Positions 48,131-58,663 of a DNA stretch of 64,000 nt are shown one piece after another. Position 1 is the first letter of the stretch. Each line of letters opens with the position of its first letter. The DNA is from Gentiana macrophylla (Eukaryota; Streptophyta; Magnoliopsida; Gentianales; Gentianaceae). A model generated the notes under the pieces. That model was not told the origin of the DNA, searched no databases, and was given only the letters and a program-made list of their open reading frames with translations. The stretch spans positions 141,839 through 205,838 of the forward strand of contig JAOBSW010000212.1 in assembly GCA_026214975.1 (NCBI GenBank). The letters run 5' to 3'. The translations under genes and the position numbers were made by a program.

Positions 48131-48829
48131 CAGGGGCGGAGCCAGGATTATAGTTTAGGGGGGGCGGAATTCTAAAAATTAATTGTCGTGAAAAAAGTGT
48201 TTAATTATTTTTTCCGTAGATATATATAAGAAATTTGTTGTAGGTTTATACAGATGTGAAAGTTTTTTTTAGTAATATACAAATGTGAAAGTTGTTGTGG
48301 GTTTATATTATAAAAAGACATTGACTATATTGTTTTTCATATTAATAATTGACGATAAAAAAACAATCTAAAGATTAACAAAGTAAATAAGTTTACAAAT
48401 TTTCGGATTGTCATATCAATTATCTTTTTAAAATGTTCAGAAATCTTGAGAAAATAAGTGTTGAAACTTTGAGTAAAAAAAAATTAAAAATCTGAAGTTT
48501 AATATAGTAAACTTGGGAAAAGAAGTGTTGAAATTTTGAGTAAAAAATGAAGAATTTGGAATTTAATATAGTAAACTTTGAGTAAAATAAAAATAAAAAT
48601 GCTTCCCAAAAATAGGGAAGAAGGAGGATTCGAACCCACAACCTTCCGCCTTCACTATCAACAATGGACCACTACACCAGATACGCAGATTGTGTTTGGT
48701 AAGGAACATATAATATATATTACATCAATTGCAACATATTACCGAGTAGGAAGGCTATTTTAGTAATTTCTCGGAAAATTTAAGGGGGGGCACGAGCCCC
48801 CCCCTTGCCCCTCTATAAGTCCGCCCCTG
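48131..48829. mobile_element. Non-autonomous hAT-type element inserted in aORF-A
   Basis: A 699-bp element with inverted ends CAGGGGCGGAGCC... and ...AAGTCCGCCCCTG, flanked by the perfect 8-bp duplication ATCGCAAG (48123-48130 and 48830-48837). Removing the element and one ATCGCAAG restores the aORF-A reading frame. The interior is AT-rich and non-coding. Confidence 0.96.
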
Positions 48830-49938
48830 ATCGCAAGGATTACGTTTGTGCTCGCCGTCCGGATGATACACTGATTTTGCATTTCGATCACTTCTTTGCG
48901 GGGCTCAGGCCTCCATTCAACCCGTTCTTTGTTAAGATTTGCGAGCTGATGGGAGCTCTGCCTTCTGATTTTTCTATTGGGGCCGTCATTCAGATTATGG
49001 CCTTTATTGTGATGTGTCGGATAAGGAAGATAGAACCCACCCTCACTTTACTGGGACAGTTCCTTGTTCTGTGCAACAGGCCTTCCGGGGCAAATATCAT
49101 TGAGGACCAAGACGCCCCGCCTGATGTTTTTGTTGCCCAATAAAATCCATAGATGGCAAGAGCGGATTCTTAAGGTGGAATCCAAGGTCGGCTGGCCGTT
49201 CCCTAAGGCTGCACAGCGCAAAGGAAAGTCCATCCTTTCTATTGGCGATCCCATGGTTCCTGAACGTCGCTTCGTCAAAGGGCTCATGGCGCTTATACAA
49301 TCTGACGGGGTTGAACCCTCTCTGAGAAACGTAGCTTGGATCGACCTTCTTGATTTGGCTCTTCCTCTGGCGCACATGGCCGGTATAGCGGGCCCAGGTA
49401 AAGGGGAAGCTTTAGTCGTCATGGCCCCGGAAGAGTGCGACCCTGACTGGATAGGATATTGTCACTTAGGCAAATGTTTTCCCTCTGAGTGCCCTGTATA
49501 CGGAAGCGACCCTAGTAGAAAACCTCCTTGTAACTTGCTTTTTATTTGCTCATTTCATAAGTTGTCGTTTTACTCTTTCTTTTGGATCCGTTTTTAACGA
49601 ACTCTTTTACAGGTATGGACACTACCGAACGCAGAGCTCAAAGATAGAGGCTCACTGATGAGCAGGCTAAAACCCGGCAGGCGACCCTAAAACAAGTTCT
49701 GGGGAAGATACCCCGCACTGTGGATGCCTTTATTGTTGATGAGACATATGACCCTACCCAGCCAACGGCGGCGCCAGTATATGCGAGCTCAAGTAAGGCC
49801 GGTGGGACCCAAAAAAGATCACAGGTTGATGAACCCGCTAAAGAGCCTCAGGGACAAAAGCGATCCAGAGCCGAGAAGACCAAAACTGCAGGCGGAGCTG
49901 GCAAGGGCTCTGATCGCTCGGACAAGCGAGCTACTGAC

Positions 49939-50480
49939 TGATGATGCACAAATCATCACGGTTGTTTTAGTGGTGTTTGTGCTGTGGATATCTGGCTTAT
50001 TTGGGGGGTGATTAAGTGTATTCTAGCCGGAGATGTGCGGCAATGATAGGAGGAGGAGGAGAAGTTTTATTTTCACAGAGCTTTGGCATGTTTTTGTCTT
50101 GGAAAAAATGTGTCTCATTTAGGTTACACAAGACTTCCTTTTATAGGAAGAGAAAACTTTGGAGCTAAGTAAAGGACAGCTATTGCGAAGCAGCTTAGTC
50201 ACTAATCTTACGTAATAGTTAAGCAAATGCTAAATATCTAACCGTAAGTGGGTAAAGTATCTAGCAGCAAGTGGATATAATATCTGGGCGGCGATCCTTT
50301 GGGGTCCCAAGGGCCGCCAACACTGTTCCTTGCCTTTGCTCCATGTTTCTTCTCAAGTCTTATGCGGCCCTTTGAGGGCCATTGGTCCAAGGCCTCGATC
50401 CGGCCCCCTAGCTCCGGCGACGCTCTAGGAGGGGTTGATGGCAACGGCCTTTCTTTGGATATCATTAAGGAAAGAACCTT
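49939..50480 (-). mobile_element. Related solo-LTR-like copy (copy B) inserted in aORF-A
   Basis: It begins TGATGATGCACAAATCATCACGG and stays similar to 45779-46210 up to about 50388, without the 85-bp tandem repeats. aORF-A coding sequence resumes at about 50487. The flanks CTGAC (49934-49938) and TTGAC (50483-50487) may be an imperfect target duplication, so the right end is uncertain. Confidence 0.6.
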
Positions 50481-51687
50481 GATTGACTAAGGCGAGCCGT
50501 AGATGTGGTCGCGGACCTGCCTCAGGCGTGGTGAACCATAGGCTATTTCCGGGACTAGAAGGTGGCGATATTATTTGTATCATCACTGACAAAGGCTCTG
50601 AGCGGCCAGAGGTTATTGTTGAAGAGGCCTCCGAGGGGATGGAGCCGCTGCCGACAGGGACATTGCATCGCGGTTATAAGGGGAAAGAGACCGTGTGGTT
50701 GGATGCCAATTTCACCCAAGGCCTTGATATGACTAAGGCGAGCCAGATCAGGGAGGCCATTGCTGATGTCATTCCTTTGGGTCGCCTTGCATGAGACTAG
50801 CCGCCCAGGGTTCAAATGGAGATTGGAAGGGGTATCACTGCTCGCGTCGTGGTTCAAGATTGCGCCCCCGCCGGCGATGAAGTCGCCGAACTCAAAGATC
50901 TCTCAGGTCAATTTGGAATTGCTGCCTCAATGGTGAGTTTTTATCTGTCTTGTATTTTTTCATTTTTCTTTCAAACTTTACTTTTCTGGCGGGCTTATTT
51001 TTCTGCCCTTTTTCAGCTTGGGACTCACATAAATAAGGCCATTGCGGCCACTGAGAAGCGCAAGACGGAACTTAGGAAGGTGGCGGCGGCTCTTGGGGCC
51101 TCGGAAAAGGCCAGGGTCACCTTTGAAAATAAGAGCTCGGAGGCTTTGGGCGAGGTTGAGCGGATGAGGAAAGCCATGGAGGAGAGCGCCAAGCTGGATG
51201 TGGAGCTGAAGAAGAAAGTGTCGGCTCTGAAGCAGGAAACCCATAAATCTGCTGAGGGGTTGTTAGCCGCACAGGAGGAGATTGCTAGTCTAAAAGAACA
51301 GCTCGCTACTGCAAATAAGGCCACTGAGGAGGCTGGTCCGGCGGCTGTGAATGCCTTTAAGCGCTCTGAAGAGTTTTATGATTATCAGGAGGCGAGCTTC
51401 GACCAAGGTTTCAACCACCTCGCTCGCAGTCTTTGGGGGGTTAACAAATGCTCTGGTGGGTTAACATGTCTCAGCGAACTCCCGACCTGTTGGCCATTCA
51501 TCCGGATATTCCTTATGCGGCGGACCACATCGTCGTCATTCAAACTAATCAGATAGAGCGTGGCGGCCCAGTGTGGGATCCTCCTCCAGTTAATCCTGTC
51601 AATTTTGCTATTTTGAAGAATCCTCCTGCTGCTGCGAACGATCAACCTGGCCACGAGTATATCGACACTCCTCCCGGCTCTACTTAA

Positions 51688-52264
51688 TTGATTGTGTTTT
51701 TGTTTGAAAACACTTACATTTTCTGCAATCTTGTAATAATTCAACTTTTGTTTGTTTTTGAACCATTCCGACGTCCTCCTTGATGATTGTAATAACTTTA
51801 GTTTTTACTTTCTGCATTGATCTTATGGCCGCGTTCGGCTTGTTAAACTTAATTTGTGGCCGTTTTTGGCCCCATGATTTATGTATTGCACTTGTTTGTT
51901 TCTTTCGACTCATTTCTTGTATCTTGTGGACCTTGTATGTGCGGCCCCCTTTATTTTGGCGAGGTTTAGCTAGCTCGCGAAAATAATTAAAACGGATAAG
52001 CTGGAAATTGATCGAAGATTCCTGTTGCGGCCCCTTTTATTTGGAACAAGGACGACTGCGACCTAGTTTGTACTTGCTTTATTGCCTCGCGTATGGAGCG
52101 TTTAAAATTTCCCTATCCCTCCTTGTTTTGGGTGAGGCCGGTAGCGATTTGAGCGAAACAATGTTTCCGTTGCTTCTTGTATGATTCTTGGTCGCTGCGG
52201 ATTTGTGGCAAATAATCTTATGGCAAATAATCTTATGGTCGGATTTTGCAAGGCTTTATGCGGC
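51688..52264. other. Non-coding spacer between aORF-A and the GAGCTCG-rich element
   Basis: T-rich 3' flank of aORF-A. It contains a tandem duplication of about 16 bp (GGCAAATAATCTTAT) at 52204-52236. No coding region was recognised. Confidence 0.5.
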
Positions 52265-52272
52265 CCCCCGGG

Positions 52273-53312
52273 TAGTGCTGTTAACGAGCCGAGCCGAGCC
52301 GAGTATCTGATGTTCAAGCTCGAGCTCGTTTATAATCGAGTATGCTCGGCTCGGCTCGTTAACACAAACGAGCCTAAAAGCCTGTTCGAGCTCGGCTCGA
52401 TTAGAAAGGAAAATGTTCGAGCTCGAGCTCAAGCTCGAGATCAAGCTCGCGAACAGGCTCGAACTCGAGCTCGGCTCGTTCAACAACAAATTTTTTTAGG
52501 GGTAAGATAACAGCCTTACAAGTTACAAACTCAAAAAAAAAAAAAGAATGAATTCAGTATATTACAGCCTTACAATCATAAAAAGAATATTACAGCAAGT
52601 TCAGGTTACAGTCAAAAGTAGTAGCTTACAGAATGAATTGAAATTCAGATCTAATATAGGAGCACAACCTGAACCTGAGCAAAATAGTGTAAGAGTGGGA
52701 TGAAAAATACTTCCCGACTTACCGTGAAGGAGTAGAAGACGCTGCCGGAACGGAGACATAGGACGGCGACGAAACTGATTGATCTCGTTATGCTACTATT
52801 GAAAACACGTTATGCATCTATTGAAAGAAGAGGTAGCAGACTAGCAGCCAAGCAGGTGAAGCGACTGCGGTGGACTGAGGGCTGTGAGGGAAGATCGGCG
52901 GTGAGTTGAGTGTGAGAACCGAGTCCGGAGGGGAGAGGGGAGAGCGGCGGGGGTATTATCTTCTACTCGGGCTGAGGCTGAATCTAATGGCTGATAATTG
53001 ATGGAGTGAAATAGATATTTGATACTTGTTATTTTATATTTATTATTTATTTTATATATTATATATTATATATTATATATTATATATTATATAAGTTCGC
53101 GAACACTAACGAGCGTTCACGAACAGGCTCGTGTTCGCTCGTTTAGTAAACGAGCAGGAGAACCTGTTCGAGCTCGGCTCGATAACATAGATGAACGAGC
53201 TCGAACGAGCTTAAACGAGCCGAGTTCGAGCCTTGTTCGTGAACGTTCGTTCGTTCGCTACCCGGGCCACATTTTGCTCGGGCTTTGTTGGGCCACATTT
53301 TGCTCGCCCCTA
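52273..53312. mobile_element. About 1-kb element with dense GAGCTCG/AACGAGC subterminal repeats
   Basis: Both ends (about 52273-52495 and 53090-53312) are packed with direct and inverted copies of short words such as GAGCTCG, GGCTCG, AACGAGC and GAACAGGCTCG. The ends read TAGTGCTGTTAACGAGCC and, in reverse complement, TAGGGGCGAGC, resembling plant hAT termini. The centre is non-coding and includes a (TA)n run (about 53046-53093). No matching target duplication was found, so the class is tentative. Confidence 0.6.
53046..53093. repeat. (TA)-rich simple repeat
   Basis: Repeated TATAT(A)TTA units inside the GAGCTCG-rich element. Confidence 0.8.
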
Positions 53313-53590
53313 AGTTTTGTTGATGTTTCGCCATAAACTTAAAAGCTGAGTTGATTGGACTGAACTAACCTTTCTTGACTGCCGTGTTGCCGGGAAATAG
53401 GGGCTTTGAATTGATTTGACAGCTCACTGGCACTATCTTGGTCAGCAGTGCATGCGTGGTCAACGTGGCCTAAAATCACGCGCTAATAACTGTCGGGCGT
53501 TAGTAGCGCCTAGAATCTCGCACTGATGACTGAAGCGATAAATGTGCCCTTTTGAATTTCAAATCTTGGGTAAGCCGCGTGAATGCTTTG

Positions 53591-54280
53591 ATGTGGTTAA
53601 GCTTGGATGTGGTTAAGCTTGTGATGGAGAGGGGCTTGAATGAGGGCAAGGTTGAGGGTGAAGGCTCCTTGCTCCGGGTACGGTTTTCTGGGTGGTCAGA
53701 TTTTGTCCTACCACCTTCAACACCCTTCAACCTCACTATCGTAAAGGAATTTTATTCCGTCTTATCTGAGGTTGCCTCTGAAGGAGTTGTTAGCTGTGTG
53801 GCCCTTCGTGGTGTCTCGGTTGTTTTTACTCCGGAGGCTATCAATGAGGCTCATCGCATACCTGCTATCGATCCCTCTGCTCATTATGAGGTTGCCTGGA
53901 ACCTTGGGGATGAAGCCAGTAGACAGGTTCGCTTACGTCGGGCAATCCGCGAGCTCTTCCCAGATGCTCAACGGCCTCGCGTACTAGGCTCTGCGTTTCA
54001 ACTGTCTCGTAGCAACCGTGAGTGGAAAAGGTTTATCAACTCACGTGCTCTCCCGTCCATGGATTTCGAGGTTGTTAGCAAGGCCGAAGCACTCCTTCTG
54101 CATGCTATTCGTGACCCCCAGGTTGACATTGATTGGGGGGTTCTGATTCACCGCGAGGCAGTCAATTTTGCGGCCTCAATGAATCCCGATCGTCGCATCC
54201 CCTTTGCCTTGCTTGTAGCTAGGCTGTGTAATTTAGCTAGGGTACCGGCGCATTCGTTGGACCGTTGTGGGTTCGCCTGA
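53591..54280 (+). CDS. aORF-B: 'putative plant transposon protein' domain ORF, antisense to gag-pol
   Basis: An uninterrupted reading frame of about 229 codons from the first in-frame ATG (53591) to TGA at 54278-54280; the frame is open for 13 more codons upstream. Features are TIVKEFYSVL, the block GVSVVFTPEAINEAHRIPAI, and RFINSRALPSMDFEVVSKAE toward the end. This layout resembles the Transposase_32-like 'putative plant transposon protein' domain found in accessory ORFs of plant Gypsy elements. The N-terminus may be incomplete or come from another exon. A GATGTGGTTAAGCTTG repeat occurs twice at about 53590-53622. It converges on the end of pol, which reads the other strand. Function unknown. 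Confidence 0.7.
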   Translation: MWLSLDVVKLVMERGLNEGKVEGEGSLLRVRFSGWSDFVLPPSTPFNLTIVKEFYSVLSEVASEGVVSCVALRGVSVVFTPEAINEAHRIPAIDPSAHYEVAWNLGDEASRQVRLRRAIRELFPDAQRPRVLGSAFQLSRSNREWKRFINSRALPSMDFEVVSKAEALLLHAIRDPQVDIDWGVLIHREAVNFAASMNPDRRIPFALLVARLCNLARVPAHSLDRCGFA

Positions 54281-54439
54281 ATTTGTTTTTTTTTTCCGGC
54301 CCCTTTTTTTTTTGTTAAATCAAAGGGCGTTGCCGGCCGCGGGTTTGCTAGAAACAATTGTACCCTTCTTTCGTTAATGAAGATGTTTCTTTATTTTGAT
54401 TCCATTCTTCGCATGCTCCGCTCGTACGTAGTAGATGGA

Positions 54440-57400
54440 TAGCCTACATATAATATTTTTTCAAATTGTCTGTGTGTCAGGGCCGGTTGTATTTGCAGTC
54501 TTGACTATCACTAAACACATAAGTCCCTTTCTTAACTACTCGAGCGATCCTTACTGGGCCCTCCCAGCTTTCCGACATTTTTCCTTTCTTGGCCTCGTGG
54601 CCAGTGGCCTGTCTCTTTCGCAAAACATAATATCCCACGGTGAAGTGATGATTGTGAATATGTTTGTCATGGTGACGTTTTGCAGCCTGTTTGCAATTGA
54701 GCAAACGGCCATATGATTCGATTCGCCGCTCCTCTGCTAAATCAAGATCGAGCTCCCTAGAAAGCGGGTTGTCGGCCTCGCTGAAATGGGCTACCCTTAG
54801 ACTTTTTGAACGTGCCATCTCTACCGGGGCCATAGCTTTGGATCCATAGGTCAAAGCAAAAGGAGTTTCCCCTGTAGTTGTTTTTCGCGACGTTCTGAGC
54901 GCCCATAGGGCCGCGGGGAGGTGATTAGGCCATTTACCCGCCTTTTTGCCCAAACTTTTCTTTAGCCCGCTCAGTAATTGTTTGTTTGCGTTCTCGGCCT
55001 GTCCATTGCCTTGCGGATAGCATACTGAGGATTGCCAATGTTTGACGTTATTCTCTCTGCAGAATGTGTCGAACTCTTCTCTGAATTGGGGTCCTTGTCG
55101 GCCATCTTGACTTGGTGATAGCCTGAATAGGCGTCCAGAAAACTCAGTGTTTCAAATCTTGCGATCCCATCTACCATTTTATCGATTCGGGGAAGCGCAT
55201 AAGGATCTTTGGGGCAAGCCTTGTTTAAATCAGTGAAGTCGACGCACATTCGCCACTTGCCATTGTGTTTTTTCACCATTACTACGTTTGCTAACCAAGT
55301 GGGATACTGAAGCTCCTTGATTATACCTGCTGCTAGAAGTTTTTCGACTTCACTTTTTATCGTGACTTCCTTTTCTGTAGAGAATTGGCGCGCTTTTTGC
55401 TGGATCAGCCTGAAGTGGGGGCCGGCATTCAGATAGTGTAGTGCGACCTCCGACTCCACACCTCTCATATCGGTTACCTTCTAGGTGAAGGCGTCGAGGT
55501 TTTCTTTTAGAATCTCGATTAACCCTTCCCTTTCTTTCTCGGTTGTTTGTGACCCTATCGTTATCCTCTGATCAGGGTACTTGTCATTAATGATGACCTC
55601 GACCAGCTCGTCTTCGGCAGTGAAATCAGGCTCGTCCCGGATTTGCAATGTTTCAACCTCTACAGCCCTCTCTAGGACTTCTTTCACCGTGGCTATCTGG
55701 CTCGTAGCCGTATTGAAACCCTCCACTCTGGGCCGTTTGGAATCGACCATATTCTTGGTTATATATTCGAGGAAAAATCCGGGTTGACTGGTGGCGACCC
55801 CAATTTCGTCCCTTACATGGAATTTGACCCTTTTGGTGGGGAACAGATGCCACCATTTGAAACTTTCTCATAGCTGGAATCCCCAGAATCATGTTATAGT
55901 ATGAGAGGAGATCGATGACTAAGAAAGTGACTATCTCAGTTCGACAGGGCTCATAGTCGCCCAAAGTGATGTTGAGGTCGATTGTGCCTTTGACCCGGAC
56001 TGTATCATTGGTAAAGCCCTCGAGCACTCTGAGGTAGGGTTTTAACTTGGCCTCTCCGAATCCGATCTGTTTTAAACATTCGAAATAAATGACGTCGCGG
56101 CCAGCCCCGGTGTCGACCATCACTCTGTTGACGCCATGTTTATCGTTCACCCCGACTTTTAGAATGAAGGGTACCTCCATAAGGCCGTCGACTGTGGTTA
56201 TATCGCTTTTAGTAAACATGATTCATTTCTCATTCTCCCCCAATACTATCTGTTTTTCGAAACCGCGTGTGTTAATTTGATGTATCTGGGATTTCAGTTG
56301 ACTGTTGCTGGGAATATTCCCGTGGATAACTTGAACCTCTTTTTGATAGATGCGGGGTTGGCGTTCCCATCGCGCTTATACTTAGTCGCTGGACCCTCGT
56401 GGATTAACCTCTCTATTTCCCTCCTTAGGGTGAAGCATTCATCTGTAATGTGACCGTGGTCCTTATGATAATCATAGTATTTTGACTTATCACGACTGTC
56501 AGGATCGCCCCTCATGGGCTTGGGTTTATCGAAATGCTCGCGGATCTCAAACAGTATATGGGACTCTTTTGTGTTAAGCGGCGTGAAGTTATCCTCGCTG
56601 AATTTATACGGCTTCTTGGCCTCGTGGTCATGGTTCGCGTCTCGTCCCTTCTCTTTTTTACGATCATCCGCACGATCCTCTTTCTGTGAATGCTGCTCTG
56701 ATTTAGGCTTTGCTCTCCCGGAGGACGGCGCTTCGCTAACTCCCATCATTCTGGCCCTTTCCAGCATTTCCCTAATGCCCTCTTTGGGGGGTCGTAGGTT
56801 AAATTCTGTCTTCATCGGACCATTGGCGATCCCGGTGAGAAAGCATGTTATGACCGCATCGTCTGGGATATTTCTAGTCTGATCGTATACTTTGATGAAC
56901 CGCTCATAATATTCCTTTCCGGACTCATGTCCCCCCATGCGGACCTCGTACAGATCCACAATGGTTTTCTTTGGTCTGCTCGCCGATTCAAATTCTTTGA
57001 CGAACTTTTCCGATAGACCCTCCCAACTTTCAACTGAGCCACGAGGGAGCCCTCGTACCCAGGAAGCAACCCTGTCCTGCATTCTACCGACTAAGGCGAT
57101 ACACCAGGCGGATTTATTTTGAGTTGCTAGGGTGATGCGGCCCTGGAAGGCAGTGAGCCAGTCGTTCGGACAAGAATTCCCATTATAATAATTATAACTG
57201 GGGTAGCTAACCTTTTCTTTGCTAGTGGGCAATGTTTCGGTGATTCTGCTGGCGAGCACGTCGATCCCTGAGATTGGGGCAACTTTCTCGGCGGGCCTCG
57301 ACTTTTTTAGTTCGGCGAGCTCTTTTTTCATTATCTCCATCTGTTCTGCCAAGAAATGGTCGAACCTGGGTCGTGACAGTGCTTGTGTGTCAGCTCGGTC

Positions 57401-57664
57401 CAGCCTGCGCTCTGATTCCCCGTGATTTTGTGATCCCTCCTGACGAGCTCTTTTTCCCTTATAATCACGCGGGCGTCGTGCACGTTTCTATCTTGTCGGG
57501 GGGGTATTTCTCCCCCTGGAAGGCTGAGACGACTTGGGGCGAGGTCCTTGTTCTTCTCACCTAGTCTTTTAAAAGCTGATCCTTTTTCGGCCGTTTTTCC
57601 TCTCTGATGATGATACGGAACCTGACACGGTCCCATTATTCCCGGTCAACTCGTCGGAGGACAT
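54440..57664 (-). pseudogene. Gypsy-1 gag-pol with internal deletion
   Basis: The gag N-terminus (MSSDELTGNNGTVSGS) is at about 57664 and the gag core runs 57352-56294. The core has CPNDWLTAFQGRITLATQNK, SWVRGLP, YYERFIKVYDQT and a CCHC-like YCDYHKDHGH...CFTL variant in which one Cys is replaced by Tyr. The protease (56219 to about 55800) has the catalytic VDTGAGRD and ILGIPAMRKFQMVAS. The RT start (55468 to about 55100) has CVDFTDLNKACPKDPYALPR and LDAYSGYHQVKM. At about 55095 the RT jumps directly to the integrase end (FDTFCRENNVKHW, then YPQGNGQAENANK and ALRTSRKTTTGETPF). The RT YxDD, both RNase H domains and the integrase N-half are therefore gone. It is not autonomous. Confidence 0.88.
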
Positions 57665-57739
57665 AAGTCAAACTCTTTCCCTGTACATGACCGCGCGACG
57701 TCGCCAACTCCTTGGCCATCCCGCCAGCATCTTCAGCAT

Positions 57740-58142
57740 AAGGGGGCCGCCCCGCAGCACGGCGGGCCCATTTATATGAGAAACTCCACCAGTTAATGGA
57801 AAGTTCATAAGCTTAGATAGAATGCGGGGCCAACTGCCATCTGTCGGGCATCGACACCGCTAGCACGAGTAATCTTTTACAGCTTTATCCCTTCCCTATA
57901 AATACCCTCACTATGACATTAATGAAGATATAGAACAACTTTTGCGCATTTATTTCCATGAGCACTGTTGCATCTCTCTCTCTCATTTATTGCTTTCATA
58001 TTTCCACCGTGAGTCCGCCACCAACCTCGATAAACGCCACCGTCCGACGGCGATAACCTCATTGATCGGAACACCACGAAGAGGCCAGATATCCCACATC
58101 CAGGTTTGCCATCCTAACTGCCTGACGGAAACGGACCCGTCA
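57740..58142 (+). repeat. Gypsy-2 5' LTR (left end approximate)
   Basis: A TATA box lies at 57897-57904 and CA at 58141-58142 is followed by the primer binding site. The left end was not fixed because no TG with a duplicate is visible in the window; TGTACATGACC at about 57681 is an alternative start. Confidence 0.6.
57897..57904 (+). promoter_or_regulatory. TATA box of the Gypsy-2 LTR
   Basis: TATAAATA within CCCTATAAATACCC, about 240 nt before the LTR end. Confidence 0.6.
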
Positions 58143-58143
58143 A

Positions 58144-58162
58144 TTGGCTCCGTTACCGGGAA
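58144..58162 (+). other. Gypsy-2 primer binding site
   Basis: TTGGCTCCGTTACCGGGAA, a mutated form of the TGGCGCCGTTGCCGGGGA leader motif common in plant Gypsy elements. Confidence 0.7.
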
Positions 58163-58663
58163 CGATTTCTTCAAAGGATTCAACACCTTCGTGCCCCCTA
58201 TAGTTGCTTAGCTCGTTCCGATCTCCGTCTCCTTGTATATATGAGTTTTATTCCAGTTTATCATCATCAAATCGGTTACCTTTGTCTTCACGATCCGTTG
58301 AAAAATAGCTCATGTGTTTGTGTAGACTATCCAATCTTGCGTTTGAAGATTCACCACTATTGGGATAATCTTATATGAACCGCTAAGAAGCGGTTGTGGT
58401 TAGCGTTTTTCGATTTGAATGTCGATCGGGACGGTGTGAACACCATAAAATTCAACTTGTAGCATACCGTATCGGGATCGATTGCTTGTGGGAGGATAAA
58501 GGTTCATCGGATGTTGCGTACATAAAATCGACGCCAGATCACACCGACCACGTCACCTTAACTACTCTTTGAAAAGGATATCAGAGTTGGCTTGTGTCAG
58601 AGGCAATAATCCCACTTCCTACCTTGGAAAGCTTGTTGTCAGACTTGTAGCAGACCTCCCATC
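58163..58663. other. Gypsy-2 untranslated leader
   Basis: No gene recognised between the primer binding site and the first gag ATG. Confidence 0.5.

Larger units (their letters stand above)
47422..51687 (+). pseudogene. aORF-A: accessory gene with 'putative gypsy type transposon' domain and coiled coil, broken
   Basis: It starts at ATG 47422 (MSDGEYSLGDDSDNDQ) right after a 384-nt leader intron (47037-47420). An acidic, low-complexity N-terminus is followed by ALRGFTLLTAYEKALEEEW. A domain at about 48872-49085 (FFAGLRPPFNPFFVKICELM ... FIVMCRIRKIEPTL) resembles the plant Transposase_28 family, named 'putative gypsy type transposon'. The protein continues with a Lys/Arg-rich segment (49720-49940). 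A second intron is likely around 50934-51015. A long Lys/Glu/Ala coiled coil (about 51015-51340) and a Pro/Asn-rich tail ending at 51687 follow. Breaks are a frameshift near 47500, a hAT insertion (48131-48829), a frameshift near 49130, a stop near 49645, an LTR insertion (49939 onward), and frameshifts near 50790 and 51440. It is antisense to gag-pol. The biochemical role of this family is unknown to me. Confidence 0.75.
45779..57700 (-). mobile_element. Gypsy-1: degraded Tat-lineage Ty3/Gypsy element with antisense accessory ORFs
   Basis: gag (from about 57664) runs leftward through protease and RT into the integrase end at about 54440, all on the - strand. Two accessory ORFs read on the + strand between pol and the low-coordinate LTR (aORF-A 47422-51687, aORF-B about 53591-54280). 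The low-coordinate LTR begins at 45779. The 5' LTR is not seen and is presumably beyond the inserted Gypsy-2. Tat/Retand-type plant elements are known to carry an extra ORF between pol and the 3' LTR, sometimes antisense, which fits. Boundaries are approximate. Confidence 0.75.

Noticed and set aside
48620..48690. tRNA-like B-box text (GGATTCGAACCC...) that could be a tRNA gene or SINE head
   Set aside because: No cloverleaf can be formed and the segment lies wholly inside the hAT element bounded by ATCGCAAG.
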